From: Nitrososphaerota archaeon
Lineage (GTDB): Archaea; Thermoproteota; Nitrososphaeria; Nitrososphaerales; JACPRH01
Assembly (NCBI GenBank): GCA_023379805.1
Contig: JAMCPI010000014.1
Span: 1-64,000, forward strand
DNA: 64,000 nucleotides
Direction of reading: 5' to 3'
The notes below the pieces were generated by a model, which made no database searches, had not been told where the DNA came from, and saw nothing but the letters and a program-made list of their open reading frames with translations. Below are positions 7,107 through 15,504 of this stretch, piece after piece. Position 1 is the first letter of the stretch. Each line of letters opens with the position of its first letter. Made by a program: the position numbers and the translations under genes.

Positions 7107-7110
7107 ACCC

Positions 7111-7118
7111 ATATAAAG
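7111..7118 (-). promoter_or_regulatory. TATA box of ftr1
   Basis: CTTTATAT on the minus strand, about 26 bp before the predicted transcript start near 7089, giving a leader of about 33 nt. Confidence 0.55.
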
Positions 7119-7248
7119 ATTACCCAAAACCAACTCAACCACAATAGCTCATCAGCAGCCCAAAAGCTAAAAACAAGCACTCCGCGCATCATAACCACTA
7201 ACAGGCCCAAGACAAGACAGAGAAACCTATCCACCCGTTCAGCCCTGC

Positions 7249-7254
7249 AAAAAA
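7249..7254 (-). terminator. T-run at the end of small unit copy 1
   Basis: Six T on the minus strand followed by GCAGGGCTG. Copy 2 has five T followed by GCAAGGCTG at the same distance (about 177 nt) from its predicted transcript start. Archaeal RNA polymerase terminates at such T-runs, so this probably marks the 3' end. Confidence 0.4.
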
Positions 7255-7290
7255 TCAATCAACCCCTTACAATAAACAAAACTTTAAGCA

Positions 7291-7380
7291 TCAACACGTG
7301 CAACTCCGCCACATTAACGGAGAAAAACACTGGGGAGTAGTCTTGCAGGCCTGCATCATGCATCTCTGCAACTCCTGCAT
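7291..7380 (-). CDS. cysteine-rich mini-protein, copy 1 (29 aa)
   Basis: A 29-codon ORF, ATG 7380 to TGA 7293-7291, with Cys at residues 7, 12, 18, 27 and 29. Aligned without gaps to copy 2 (49144-49248), 17 residues are identical: M1, Q2, L4, Q5, R6, C7, Q10, A11, C12, T14, T15, P16, C18, F19, L22, W24 and C27; K13/R and M23/I are conservative. Seven of these 17 codons differ only at synonymous positions, which favours protein coding. The ATG lies 68 nt after the TATA box (69 in copy 2). Four conserved Cys suggest metal or disulfide binding; I do not recognise the family. It lies downstream of leuS on the same strand, separated by its own promoter. Longer in-frame extension upstream crosses the TATA box and is not preferred. 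Confidence 0.5.
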   Translation of the reverse strand: MQELQRCMMQACKTTPQCFSPLMWRSCTC

Positions 7381-7447
7381 CCAAAGGTAATCTACTTGAT
7401 GCAGATCCGTTAACGTAACAACCGGATTCTTACACGCTTTTCCTCGC

Positions 7448-7496
7448 TTTATATATCCCTCCCTCGGCCAATGGCAGCAGTGGCGCCGGCGCACGA
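7448..7496 (-). promoter_or_regulatory. conserved upstream block and TATA box, small unit copy 1
   Basis: The block 7496-7456 begins TCGTGCGCCGGC and matches copy 2 (49025-49065) at 35 of 41 positions without gaps. TATATAAA at 7455-7448 follows at once. The 5' part of the predicted transcript is not conserved, so the block is probably a regulator site rather than simple recent duplication. An inverted repeat CCTAGAT/ATCTAGG (7502-7508/7521-7527) lies just upstream. Confidence 0.6.
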
Positions 7497-7501
7497 TGCT
7501 A

Positions 7502-7527
7502 CCTAGATAACATGAATCCGATCTAGG
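7502..7527. repeat. inverted repeat between leuS and small unit copy 1
   Basis: Seven-bp perfect arms CCTAGAT and ATCTAGG with a 12-nt spacer. It may be the 3' end structure of leuS or a binding site for the downstream promoter; copy 2 has no equivalent. Confidence 0.4.
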
Positions 7528-7571
7528 CAATAGAAAAACACAAACCAGTTCTAACGATAATCTGTTTTATT

Positions 7572-10496
7572 CTACTCAACGTAGATGGCTGGTCGATATG
7601 GCTTTGATAGGCCAGCCCGTCCCTTCGGATCGTATCTATTCTGATCTTCTTCGCTGTAAACAGAGACCTCTGCGCCAAGTTCACGTTTGAAGAAGTCTTT
7701 GGTTTCCTCTATAAGACTCTGCTCGCCAAGCGTAGTTGCTATTGCGAGCCGCCTGCTCCTTATCTCCGGTGGAACAGTTAAGATGTCTTCAACAGTCTTT
7801 TTAGCGAATGAAGAAACCTCTTTAGCATGTTTCTTCAGCTCTTCATCCTCCATTAATTGCTTCATCAACTGACCGACATTGAGCGAACCGTTCTCAGCCA
7901 TCCGCATAGCAGCCAAGTACACAAGTAGCTTCCAGCCGGCAGCAGTATAATAGACCACTCGTGTCGGCTTTATCTTAGTTACCCGGATAATGTTCAAAGT
8001 GTCCTCCAGCAGGCCTCTGATTAGCTCTTCACCCTCCTCAGCATTCCAATCTATCAACGCGGGATTCGGCTTGGGCCAAGCAGCAGTTGATACAAATTCG
8101 CCGTTCCCCAGCAGCTCCCACATCTCTTCAGAGACGAATGGAGCAAAGGGCGCAACAAGTCTAACCCGCACCTGAGCCACCTGATATATCACGTCAGCTC
8201 GAACCCGCTCCCGACTAATATCATCCGAGCCTGATCGGCTTCGACGCAGATACCATTGAACATCCTGATCCGCCGTGTACACTACAGTTTGAATAGCTTC
8301 TCGAACCCGCAGCTTCTCAATCGATCGCGTAGCCTCCTCAACCAGACCCTGAACCCGGCTGAGTATCCATCTATCCTCGACTTTTAGATCACTCATCTTC
8401 GTACCTAAGCCGTGCTTCTCAGCAGCCCAAGCAACGGAGTCGTAGAGCCGTTCAAGACGCTCCCTGAAGGTTCGTATAAGCCCGAGACTCATGTCAGCAT
8501 CTTGCAGAAGCTCTGCAGTTGCGAGAATCGCCATCCTCAACGGATCAGCACCGTACTGACGCACAGCAGATCTGAGAGGAATAATGTTGCCGAAGGACTT
8601 GGACATCTTCTTCCCCTCCATCAGAACGCTCCCGTTAACCACTATCTGACGAGGCCAATACTGCTCAGGAAAGACAGCAGCATGGTTGAAGATGAAGAAG
8701 GTCAGATGGTTAGGCACCAAGTCTCTCCCCGAGTGCCTACTATCCAGCGGATAGAAGTACTCAAACTCGCACCTCATCTGCTTCAGAACATCCAAGTCTA
8801 GGTTGTTCTTCTCAGCGACCTTCTTCTCGTCACCTAAGCCGAGAAAGATATAGTCAAAAACATCTAGGCCTAGTTGATCAGCCTTGACGCCGAGCTCATT
8901 CACATACTTCGAGACAAGGTAGTACGACATGTAGATCACCGAGTCGGAGAGGCTTTCAATAATCCACTCTGGATCCCAAGGTAAGCGGGTGCCGAGCCCA
9001 GATTTTCGTGCACAGGCCTTCTGCTTCAACCAATTAATCGTGTACTCAAATTCGGTGCGTATATCTTCAGGCAGGAGACTCATCTGATCTAGGCAACGGC
9101 GAGCCAGATCCTTCCACTCACGGTTACTGTAATCGATAAACCACTGATTCTCAAAGATTTTCACAACACACTCGGTTCCGCAGCGGCAGACCACCGGCTT
9201 ATTCATGATCTCATAGCTAATTTTGCCGACGCCGGAGCTCAGCATGTCAGCCTTCACCTTATCTCGAGCCTCTGGAACCGACAGCCCCAGGTAGGCACCG
9301 GTTCCATCAGCCATACTGCCCACATGGAACTCATGCCGGTACAGATCAGCAGTCGCCTCCTCAAGCTTAGGATCGTCTTGGCTTCGGATGCCCATCTTCA
9401 GAATAATCTGCTCAGAAGGAACCCCTTCGTACCCCGCCGAGGCCACGATAACAGGGATCCGGATAGAGCGTATGACCTCAGGTGATAAACCGTATTGCTT
9501 CAACAGATCCGGCTTCGCCTCAAGATCCTTCAGCGCCTGATAGTCATACGGCGCATGAGCGGGAACCGACATAACTACGCCTGTTCCGCCTTTAGGATCT
9601 ACAAATGAGGCGGGGAGAAGCGGTATCTTGGTCTTGGTAACCGGGTTCTCAGCCTCGGCGCCTATGAGCGTTGAGCCCAGTATCTCCTCTTTAACTGTGA
9701 CTTTCATTGAGAGAAATCTGAGCTTTTCAACCACATCTCTGCTTACAACCCATTTTTCTCCATCCACATCAGCCCGTACGTAGGTGGCGTCAGGCCTGAT
9801 CCAGACGTTTGTTACCCCGAACACAGTCTCCGGCCTTAAAGTGGCCGCTGGTAGAACTTGACCGTCAAGCAGGAACTTGATCAGTGTATACTCACCGATC
9901 TCAGGTTCAACATCCCCCAAAGTATCGTGTTGACCCACTGGGCTCTGGTCTTTAGGGCACCACCCTACAGGATGGCTTCCACGGGTGATCAAACCTTTCT
10001 GATAGAGTTTCTCGAACTGCCATCTGATGAAGGCGCTGTATTGCGGATCCACTGTAGTGAACTCCCTGCGCCAATCAATCGAGTAGCCGATCTCCTTCAT
10101 GCCTGCCTTAATCTCTTGATGGAAGTACCTTGCAATCTCAATCGGCTTAGCCATAAGCGGGATAATGTCCTTTGGAACCTTGTAGATGTTGATGAAGGTC
10201 TCGATGAGCTCCTTATCACCGGACTCAAGCCGCTCAGACATTGCCAGTATAGGGGTGCCAGTGTAGTGGAAGGCCATCGGGAACAGAACCTGATTACCCT
10301 GCATCCGCTTATACCGGGCGTAGACATCAGTCAAGGTGTAGGTGCGGCCATGCCCAATATGCTGAGGCGAGTTAGGATACGGGTAGGCTACGGTTAGATA
10401 GAACTTGGGGCGAGCCGGATCCGGATTCGCTTCGAAAAGCTTGGCTTCGCTCCACCGGTGACGCCACTTATCCTCAATCGCACCTAAATCCAACAC
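7572..10496 (-). CDS. leuS: leucyl-tRNA synthetase (archaeal type)
   Basis: A 974-residue class I aminoacyl-tRNA synthetase that charges tRNA-Leu. Seen in order: the HIGH motif as HIGHGR near residue 42-47 after YPYPNSPQ; an inserted editing (CP1) domain at about 170-460 with the conserved TLRPETVFG and VPAHAPYD motifs; a Cys pair (CRCGTEC) in the zinc-type insertion; the KMSKSFGN loop near 650; then the anticodon-binding helical domain and an archaeal C-terminal extension. The length is normal for archaea/eukarya-type LeuRS. The gene is followed on the same strand by small unit copy 1 and is preceded by alaS about 31 bp away, so the two synthetases may be cotranscribed. Confidence 0.97.
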   Translation of the reverse strand: MLDLGAIEDKWRHRWSEAKLFEANPDPARPKFYLTVAYPYPNSPQHIGHGRTYTLTDVYARYKRMQGNQVLFPMAFHYTGTPILAMSERLESGDKELIETFINIYKVPKDIIPLMAKPIEIARYFHQEIKAGMKEIGYSIDWRREFTTVDPQYSAFIRWQFEKLYQKGLITRGSHPVGWCPKDQSPVGQHDTLGDVEPEIGEYTLIKFLLDGQVLPAATLRPETVFGVTNVWIRPDATYVRADVDGEKWVVSRDVVEKLRFLSMKVTVKEEILGSTLIGAEAENPVTKTKIPLLPASFVDPKGGTGVVMSVPAHAPYDYQALKDLEAKPDLLKQYGLSPEVIRSIRIPVIVASAGYEGVPSEQIILKMGIRSQDDPKLEEATADLYRHEFHVGSMADGTGAYLGLSVPEARDKVKADMLSSGVGKISYEIMNKPVVCRCGTECVVKIFENQWFIDYSNREWKDLARRCLDQMSLLPEDIRTEFEYTINWLKQKACARKSGLGTRLPWDPEWIIESLSDSVIYMSYYLVSKYVNELGVKADQLGLDVFDYIFLGLGDEKKVAEKNNLDLDVLKQMRCEFEYFYPLDSRHSGRDLVPNHLTFFIFNHAAVFPEQYWPRQIVVNGSVLMEGKKMSKSFGNIIPLRSAVRQYGADPLRMAILATAELLQDADMSLGLIRTFRERLERLYDSVAWAAEKHGLGTKMSDLKVEDRWILSRVQGLVEEATRSIEKLRVREAIQTVVYTADQDVQWYLRRSRSGSDDISRERVRADVIYQVAQVRVRLVAPFAPFVSEEMWELLGNGEFVSTAAWPKPNPALIDWNAEEGEELIRGLLEDTLNIIRVTKIKPTRVVYYTAAGWKLLVYLAAMRMAENGSLNVGQLMKQLMEDEELKKHAKEVSSFAKKTVEDILTVPPEIRSRRLAIATTLGEQSLIEETKDFFKRELGAEVSVYSEEDQNRYDPKGRAGLSKPYRPAIYVE

Positions 10497-10527
10497 AACG
10501 ACCAGCCCTGCCTGCCTGTCTGCTTAC

Positions 10528-13272
10528 CTACTTCTTAGCTTTGCTTCCCTTGAGCGAGGATGACACTGCACGTTTAGCGGCATCCATTGCTTCTCCAATC
10601 TTCTCAGCGCTGCGGCCGCCACCCTGCCCGAACCTCGGGTCACCGCCGCCTGAGCCGCCTAGAACCTTCGCAATGTCTCGAACTAGCTCACCGGCCTTCA
10701 ACCCTTTCTTTCTAGCCGCTTCACCGCAGAAGACGAACAACCTGACACTTCCGTTGACCGCCGTGAAGCCGCAGTATATCAGGCTGGGATCCGCTTTGAT
10801 TGCTTCTTCACCGACCGTTACGTGATACTCTTCGTCAAGCCCTTCATCAGAAGACATGTACAGCTTCAACCCGTTGATTTCGGTGACACGCTTAGAGATA
10901 TCTTCAATCTCATAGGTGGAGAGCCGTTTGATCAGCTGCCTCTGCCGCTTCTTCAAGTCCTCAGCGGTCTTCTTAATCTCGTAAGTAGCCTTGACCGCCT
11001 TGTCTTGAGGAGCCTCAAGTATGTCGGAGATCTCACTCAGCATGCCCTCTCTTGCCTGAATGTATGAGAGAGCAGGTTCACCTGCAACGAACTCTATCCT
11101 TTCGACCCCGTCCTGAACACGCTCGCTTCTAAGAATCTTGATGAAACCTATATCACCGGTTCTGGAGGTGTGAGTCCCGCCGCAGGCCTCAACGTCCCAG
11201 CCTGAGATATTCAGTATCCTAAGCTCCCTCATCGGCACAACACCTCCTTGATAGAGCCTGAAGCCGTACTTCTGCTCCGCCTGACTCCTCGGAAGTATCT
11301 CCTTAATCACAGGCAAATTCATCAGGATGGCACTGTTAGCCACTGACTCTATCCGATCTAGTTCCTCACGTGTAAGGTGAGCGTAGTGAGTGATGTCCAG
11401 CCTCGCCTTATCGACACCTTTGAAGGCTGAATGTTGCCAGATCCATGATCCCAAGGTCTTCTGGGCCGCCCCGTTCACCAGATGGGTGGCGGTGTGATGC
11501 CGAGTGAGGACGCTGCGTCTATGAGCGTCAACCTTGCACCGGATTGTCTGCCCCTCGTTGAGCTGGGACTTCTTGAGCCGGTGAAGCACTACATTACCGT
11601 ACTTCTCGACATCTTCGACCTCGAAGCCGCCGATGAATCCCAGATCCGGTTCCTGTCCACCTGAGCGCGGGTAGAAGGCGGTTGCGTCTAGAATGATGTA
11701 CTGGTTGTCGAATATTTTCAGAACCTTCGCATTGAACTCGAAGAGATCCTGATCCTCGTAGAAGAGTAGTCGCGTAGGAGATATTCGTTCAACATCGAAC
11801 TTCTGAGGCATCTTCTCTTCACGCTCCATCATGTGGCGCTCGGTGACCTTTGCATAGAAGTCCTGAGGCACCTCTATTGGGAGACCGTGCTTCTTCAGCA
11901 TATCAGGGGTAATCCCCTCCGAGTCATAGAGCTGTATCAGTTCATCTTCACTCGGTTTCTTCTGTGTCTTAGCCATGCTGCCTACGAGTTTGTCTATCCG
12001 CTCCACAGTGTTCCGATACCTTTGCTCCTCAACCTCAAGGATTTTTGCTATTTCGTTTCGACGCTCATCCAGCTCAGGGTACATCGCCATGAGGTAATCG
12101 ATATGCCAGTTAGCAACCTCTTCAAGCGTCAGATTCCAACCGAACTCGTCGAGAAAGCCCAGCGCGCGTCTCAACACCACCCGCAGATTGTAGCCGCCGC
12201 CGACGTTGCTAGGTAACCCTCCGTCCGATATTGCGAAGACCAAGCTTCGTGTGTGATCCGCCACAGCGTACAGCGCCTCAAGTCCAGCGGTCTGCCTATG
12301 CAAATCCTTCTCAGAGATTCCTAGCTCCTTAGCGATCTTGGCCTTCTCCTCCTTCAAATCAGAGATCTCGTCAAGGTTAAGGACACCTGCAAGCCGCGCA
12401 TACCGTAGATAGAACTCTGGATCATACTCGATGTTGCAGCGAGCCATCATCTGCTTCAAAGCGGGGCCGAAGACCGCGTCGTAACTGGTTGGGGTGCCCT
12501 GCGTAATCCAGCTAAAACGCTCTAACCCGGCGCCCATATCAATGACCTTCTCCCTCATCACCCTGTAATCCTCAGGGGTTCCCTCGAACTCGGTGAAAAC
12601 AGAATTGCCTAGCTCAAGACCTCTAACGTTGTACTCGAGGCTGTAGCCGAAGGCACCGTATCCAAGCCAGACGTCCTCGGTGAAAACCACCTCTTCAGGG
12701 GGGATGCCGAAGGGGCCGGTGAGAAGCTCAAAGTCCAAGTCGACGCAACGATCCTTCCAGTAACCCTTCCCCTCATCCGAAATGCTGTGCTGCCCAATCA
12801 TGCAGAAAGAGGAGTAGTGTTTACCGGAGACCCCTACGTTCTGAATATCATTGAAGCGTAGACACATCTGTGGGACGATGAGCGGGTTCGCAGGCATATC
12901 GAAGACAACTTTGCCGCCCTCGATCCTTTGAAAATCAATTATTGAAGCGACTGTGAAGAAGAGATCAGGCCGCCACCGGCACACTACAGGGTAGCGTTTA
13001 ATGCTTGTATGTCCGTTCTTAACAAAGAAACTCTCAACCTGACGCCAAGCATCAATATAGTCGAACCGCCGGTTAGTCGGAGGATCGCCTAGGAACTCGT
13101 AGTGCTGACAAGGAGGCTCAGGACAGACCACTCTATCAGGATCCAGCGTCCAGAAGTAGCGTCCACACTTAACGCACTGTTTTCTAATGAAGCCTTTCTG
13201 CCGGAACAGCTCGACCTCATAGTACCGTTTATGGTCGGAGGAAAACTTGGACTTTAGAGCCGCCTTCATCAT
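10528..13272 (-). CDS. alaS: alanyl-tRNA synthetase (archaeal type)
   Basis: A 914-residue class II synthetase charging tRNA-Ala. The N-terminus (VELFRQKGFIRKQCVKCGRYFW) carries the archaeal zinc-knuckle extension absent from bacterial AlaRS. The catalytic core holds RPDLFFTVASI and the GAGLERFSW motif 3 region. The editing domain has HHTATHL and the CGGTH zinc site, and the C-Ala/DHHA1 end is Gly-rich (GGSGGGDPRFGQGGG). The length fits archaeal AlaRS (about 900). ATG 13272 is doubled (MMKAAL), and either could be used. It lies just upstream of leuS on the same strand. Confidence 0.97.
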   Translation of the reverse strand: MMKAALKSKFSSDHKRYYEVELFRQKGFIRKQCVKCGRYFWTLDPDRVVCPEPPCQHYEFLGDPPTNRRFDYIDAWRQVESFFVKNGHTSIKRYPVVCRWRPDLFFTVASIIDFQRIEGGKVVFDMPANPLIVPQMCLRFNDIQNVGVSGKHYSSFCMIGQHSISDEGKGYWKDRCVDLDFELLTGPFGIPPEEVVFTEDVWLGYGAFGYSLEYNVRGLELGNSVFTEFEGTPEDYRVMREKVIDMGAGLERFSWITQGTPTSYDAVFGPALKQMMARCNIEYDPEFYLRYARLAGVLNLDEISDLKEEKAKIAKELGISEKDLHRQTAGLEALYAVADHTRSLVFAISDGGLPSNVGGGYNLRVVLRRALGFLDEFGWNLTLEEVANWHIDYLMAMYPELDERRNEIAKILEVEEQRYRNTVERIDKLVGSMAKTQKKPSEDELIQLYDSEGITPDMLKKHGLPIEVPQDFYAKVTERHMMEREEKMPQKFDVERISPTRLLFYEDQDLFEFNAKVLKIFDNQYIILDATAFYPRSGGQEPDLGFIGGFEVEDVEKYGNVVLHRLKKSQLNEGQTIRCKVDAHRRSVLTRHHTATHLVNGAAQKTLGSWIWQHSAFKGVDKARLDITHYAHLTREELDRIESVANSAILMNLPVIKEILPRSQAEQKYGFRLYQGGVVPMRELRILNISGWDVEACGGTHTSRTGDIGFIKILRSERVQDGVERIEFVAGEPALSYIQAREGMLSEISDILEAPQDKAVKATYEIKKTAEDLKKRQRQLIKRLSTYEIEDISKRVTEINGLKLYMSSDEGLDEEYHVTVGEEAIKADPSLIYCGFTAVNGSVRLFVFCGEAARKKGLKAGELVRDIAKVLGGSGGGDPRFGQGGGRSAEKIGEAMDAAKRAVSSSLKGSKAKK

Positions 13273-13344
13273 TTACAGACCCGTCTCCTGATGAGGGGTT
13301 AATAACGATGTCTCTCTAACCGCCTAAACACGCACCGATAATAC

Positions 13345-13893
13345 TCATGGGTGCAACGTGTTCTCGAGGCTGGCTCGACACGAGGAGCAGAACTTGCTGC
13401 TCTTCCGATCAGTATCAACTATACTGTTTGAGAAGAACATCACGCAGTCAGGATTTCGATCGTGAGGCAGCCCGAAGACATGCCCTAGCTCGTGAATCGC
13501 CTCCTTTACCACCCTATCTATGTAAAGCACAGTATCAGGCGCTCCGCCGAAATACTCAGGTTTCAGACGATAAAGTGAGATAACCCCAGCTCGAACCTGC
13601 GGATTAGCTAATCCGAAGACGTAGTTTAACTCCGGGACGTAAAGATCAGCGTCAGCGACTCCGAGAAAATAATCTGCTGAAAGAGGCGATTCTAACTGGC
13701 TAGCGATGTTTTGAAGTAGAATCGAGGCGTTGTACTGGCTACGTTTAGAGTCGAAGCAATAGTTGAGAAGAGACCCTGACTCCGGCCCAATGTGGCATGA
13801 AAAGCCTGGGAAGGTTTGTGAAACAGCCTGCTGGATGTTACGCAGGATCAGTCTATCCTTACAGTGAATTGGGAGAAGCAGGATATCCGGCAA
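13345..13893 (-). CDS. amzA: archaemetzincin-type metallopeptidase
   Basis: A 182-residue zinc protease of the archaemetzincin family (M54). The motif is HELGHVFGLPHD...CVM.F followed by C-x2-C (FCSSC) about 20 residues later. The three His and the Glu of the catalytic zinc site are present. The usual Cys just after the third His (HC) is Asp here, so the structural second zinc site keeps only three of its four Cys. Natural substrates of the family are poorly known. The start is TTG 13893 (TTG-CCG-GAT); no ATG is available upstream in frame before the rpl12 promoter region. It is divergent from rpl12. Confidence 0.85.
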   Translation of the reverse strand: MPDILLLPIHCKDRLILRNIQQAVSQTFPGFSCHIGPESGSLLNYCFDSKRSQYNASILLQNIASQLESPLSADYFLGVADADLYVPELNYVFGLANPQVRAGVISLYRLKPEYFGGAPDTVLYIDRVVKEAIHELGHVFGLPHDRNPDCVMFFSNSIVDTDRKSSKFCSSCRASLENTLHP

Positions 13894-13970
13894 AGGTCAC
13901 TAGGTGGAAAATGGGGTCTACAGGATATTTCTTTTGCTCTCCAACTAGACTCCGTCTTTACTTGAAAAAT

Positions 13971-13978
13971 TTTAAATA
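13971..13978 (+). promoter_or_regulatory. TATA box of rpl12
   Basis: TTTAAATA, predicting a transcript start near 14000 and a 16-nt leader before ATG 14016. Confidence 0.6.
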
Positions 13979-14015
13979 GCCTCCGCAAAGTCTGCCTGTT
14001 GCGAGTCGAAATAAA

Positions 14016-14315
14016 ATGGAGTCTGTATATGCCGCACTGCTGCTTCACAAGCTCAACAAAGAGGTAAACGAAGAGAACCTAAAGAAGGTTCTACAAGCCG
14101 CTGGAGCACAGCCCGACGAAGTCAAAACTAAGGCCCTTGTTGCAGCCCTCAGCGAAGTAAACATCGATGAGGCATTAAAGAGCGCAGTCGTAGCTGCCGC
14201 ACCGGCTGCAGCACCAGCTGAAGCCGCGCCGAAAGCAGAAGCTAAGAAGGAAGAGAAGAAGGAAGAGAAGAAGGAAGAAGAAGCGCTCGCAGGACTCTCA
14301 AGTCTATTCGGCTAG
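14016..14315 (+). CDS. rpl12: ribosomal protein L12 (archaeal P1/P2 type)
   Basis: A 99-residue acidic stalk protein; copies bind L10 (P0) and recruit translation factors. Residues 1-60 form the helical dimerisation domain ([22 protein letters not shown]), followed by an Ala/Pro hinge, a [13 protein letters not shown] charged segment and the conserved stalk tip LAGLSSLFG that contacts elongation factors. The length is normal for archaeal L12. It usually follows rpl10 in an rpl11-rpl1-rpl10-rpl12 cluster; here it lies on the opposite strand, converging on rpl10, and has its own TATA box, so its stoichiometry must be set independently. Confidence 0.97.
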   Translation: MESVYAALLLHKLNKEVNEENLKKVLQAAGAQPDEVKTKALVAALSEVNIDEALKSAVVAAAPAAAPAEAAPKAEAKKEEKKEEKKEEEALAGLSSLFG

Positions 14316-14634
14316 AATAGGCTTCGAAAGAGAAAATCTACGCGCTTCACACTACCCTCAACTACACCTCCCTTCTCCATTATCTTCTTCATCACTAGCA
14401 ATAGCTCTATCCTGAAATTTTCGTTTATTTGTCTAAACTAAAGCAAGCGTGTAGAATGGATGAGCGTCAGCATCGAAGCGTGCTTACCGATACTTAACAC
14501 GACAGATTGAAAGCATACGTAGTCCGTCAGCCCTGACTCAGCCGTAGCTCCTTTCATCCTGCAGAGAATATTCTAGCGTAGATGCAAAATGCGGAGGCTT
14601 GCTGTAGGCAGTTGATGAGACTAAGCCAGTACTG
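14316..14634. other. intergenic region between convergent rpl12 and rpl10
   Basis: 319 bp holding the 3' ends of two convergent ribosomal protein genes. I see no gene, convincing RNA fold or TATA-anchored small ORF. A short ATG frame at 14582 (18 codons, three Cys) lacks a promoter at the right distance and is not called. Confidence 0.6.
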
Positions 14635-15501
14635 CTAACCGCTGAACCCTTTCTTCTGAGCTAAGCTCAGTATAGTCTGTGCTCTTAGCTGAGCGGTTGA
14701 GAGTATGTCAGGCAGGGACTCTTTTGTAGGAATAGCCGCCTCTATCGCAAGGGCTCTTGCGTGGCGAGCTGCTTGCGTCAAGATGAGTGGAGTTGTCTCT
14801 TTTGTGGGGAACGCTGAGTTGACTGCTAGTGACAGTGCTGAGTTGTATGCTTCTTGGATGTTGCGCTGATACTCGTCTAGATTCAGGGATAAGTCAGTTC
14901 TATGGAAGACTACACCATCCATGTAGGCTGCGTCGAGCGATAATCCAGCCTTAATCGGTTTCAGGTTGAGTTTAGCGAGAAGCCCAGCTAGCTTCGGTGA
15001 AATCTTCTCACCGACTTTAACGACAGCGGTATCCTGTGTTACAACGATGTTGCCGGCGTCGATCTTTGTTGGAACCTTCAGCTCCTTAAATTCGCTGAGA
15101 ACTGGGCCAGGCGGCATCCCTGTGTTACCAGCAGGCAGGATTACGTCATTAGTTGCAATGTCTCCGGCTCTCGCAGGCAAATCAACCTTGTTTTTGTCAA
15201 GCATTAGTTGAAGCTTGAAGGGGTTCATGTTGGTGAAGATCAATGCGTTTTGGTCTTTGACTGAGGTCAGGAATTGATCAATATTTGTTCGGCTGTTCTT
15301 TAACGCCATAGCTACGAGCGTGTTTTTGGCTACAAGAATGTTGAGTTCTCCTCGGAAGTCCTTTCGAAGCGCCATCATCTGGCGTGCCCGAACTTTACGG
15401 ATCTTCGAGGCTGCGATGACCTGGTTTCCTTCAGAGTATTTTTTGATCTTCTGAAGCATCTCGGTCTTCTTAGGTGAATAGGTTTGGTTTTCAGTCCTCA
15501 T
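14635..15501 (-). CDS. rpl10: ribosomal protein L10 (P0-like), without the acidic C-terminal tip
   Basis: A 288-residue protein that forms the base of the ribosomal stalk. The N-terminal rRNA-binding domain (KKTEMLQKIKKYSEGN...KIRKVRARQMMALRKD) and the archaeal insertion domain (GDIATNDVILPAGNTGMPPGPVLSEF) are clear, followed by helices that bind L12 dimers. Many archaeal P0 proteins end in a charged linker and a GLG.LFG tip like that of L12; this one stops after AQKKGFSG, leaving the factor-contacting tip only on L12. Whether this is lineage-typical I cannot say. The start at 15501 lies 3 bp after the rpl1 stop, so the two form one operon. Confidence 0.95.
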   Translation of the reverse strand: MRTENQTYSPKKTEMLQKIKKYSEGNQVIAASKIRKVRARQMMALRKDFRGELNILVAKNTLVAMALKNSRTNIDQFLTSVKDQNALIFTNMNPFKLQLMLDKNKVDLPARAGDIATNDVILPAGNTGMPPGPVLSEFKELKVPTKIDAGNIVVTQDTAVVKVGEKISPKLAGLLAKLNLKPIKAGLSLDAAYMDGVVFHRTDLSLNLDEYQRNIQEAYNSALSLAVNSAFPTKETTPLILTQAARHARALAIEAAIPTKESLPDILSTAQLRAQTILSLAQKKGFSG

Positions 15502-15504
15502 CTC

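Noticed and set aside
7111-7254. A hydrophobic minus-strand frame after small unit copy 1 (VDRFLCLVLG...)
   Set aside because: It runs on the opposite reading sense into the ftr1 promoter and operator and has no counterpart after copy 2.
13848-14048. Minus-strand frame between the archaemetzincin and rpl12
   Set aside because: It covers the rpl12 promoter and start on the wrong strand, with no family-like sequence.
14582-14638. An 18-codon ORF rich in Cys (MQNAEACCRQ...) that looked like a third copy of the cysteine-rich mini-protein
   Set aside because: No conserved 41-bp block and no TATA box at the 68-69 nt distance; only the MQ start and a few Cys agree.
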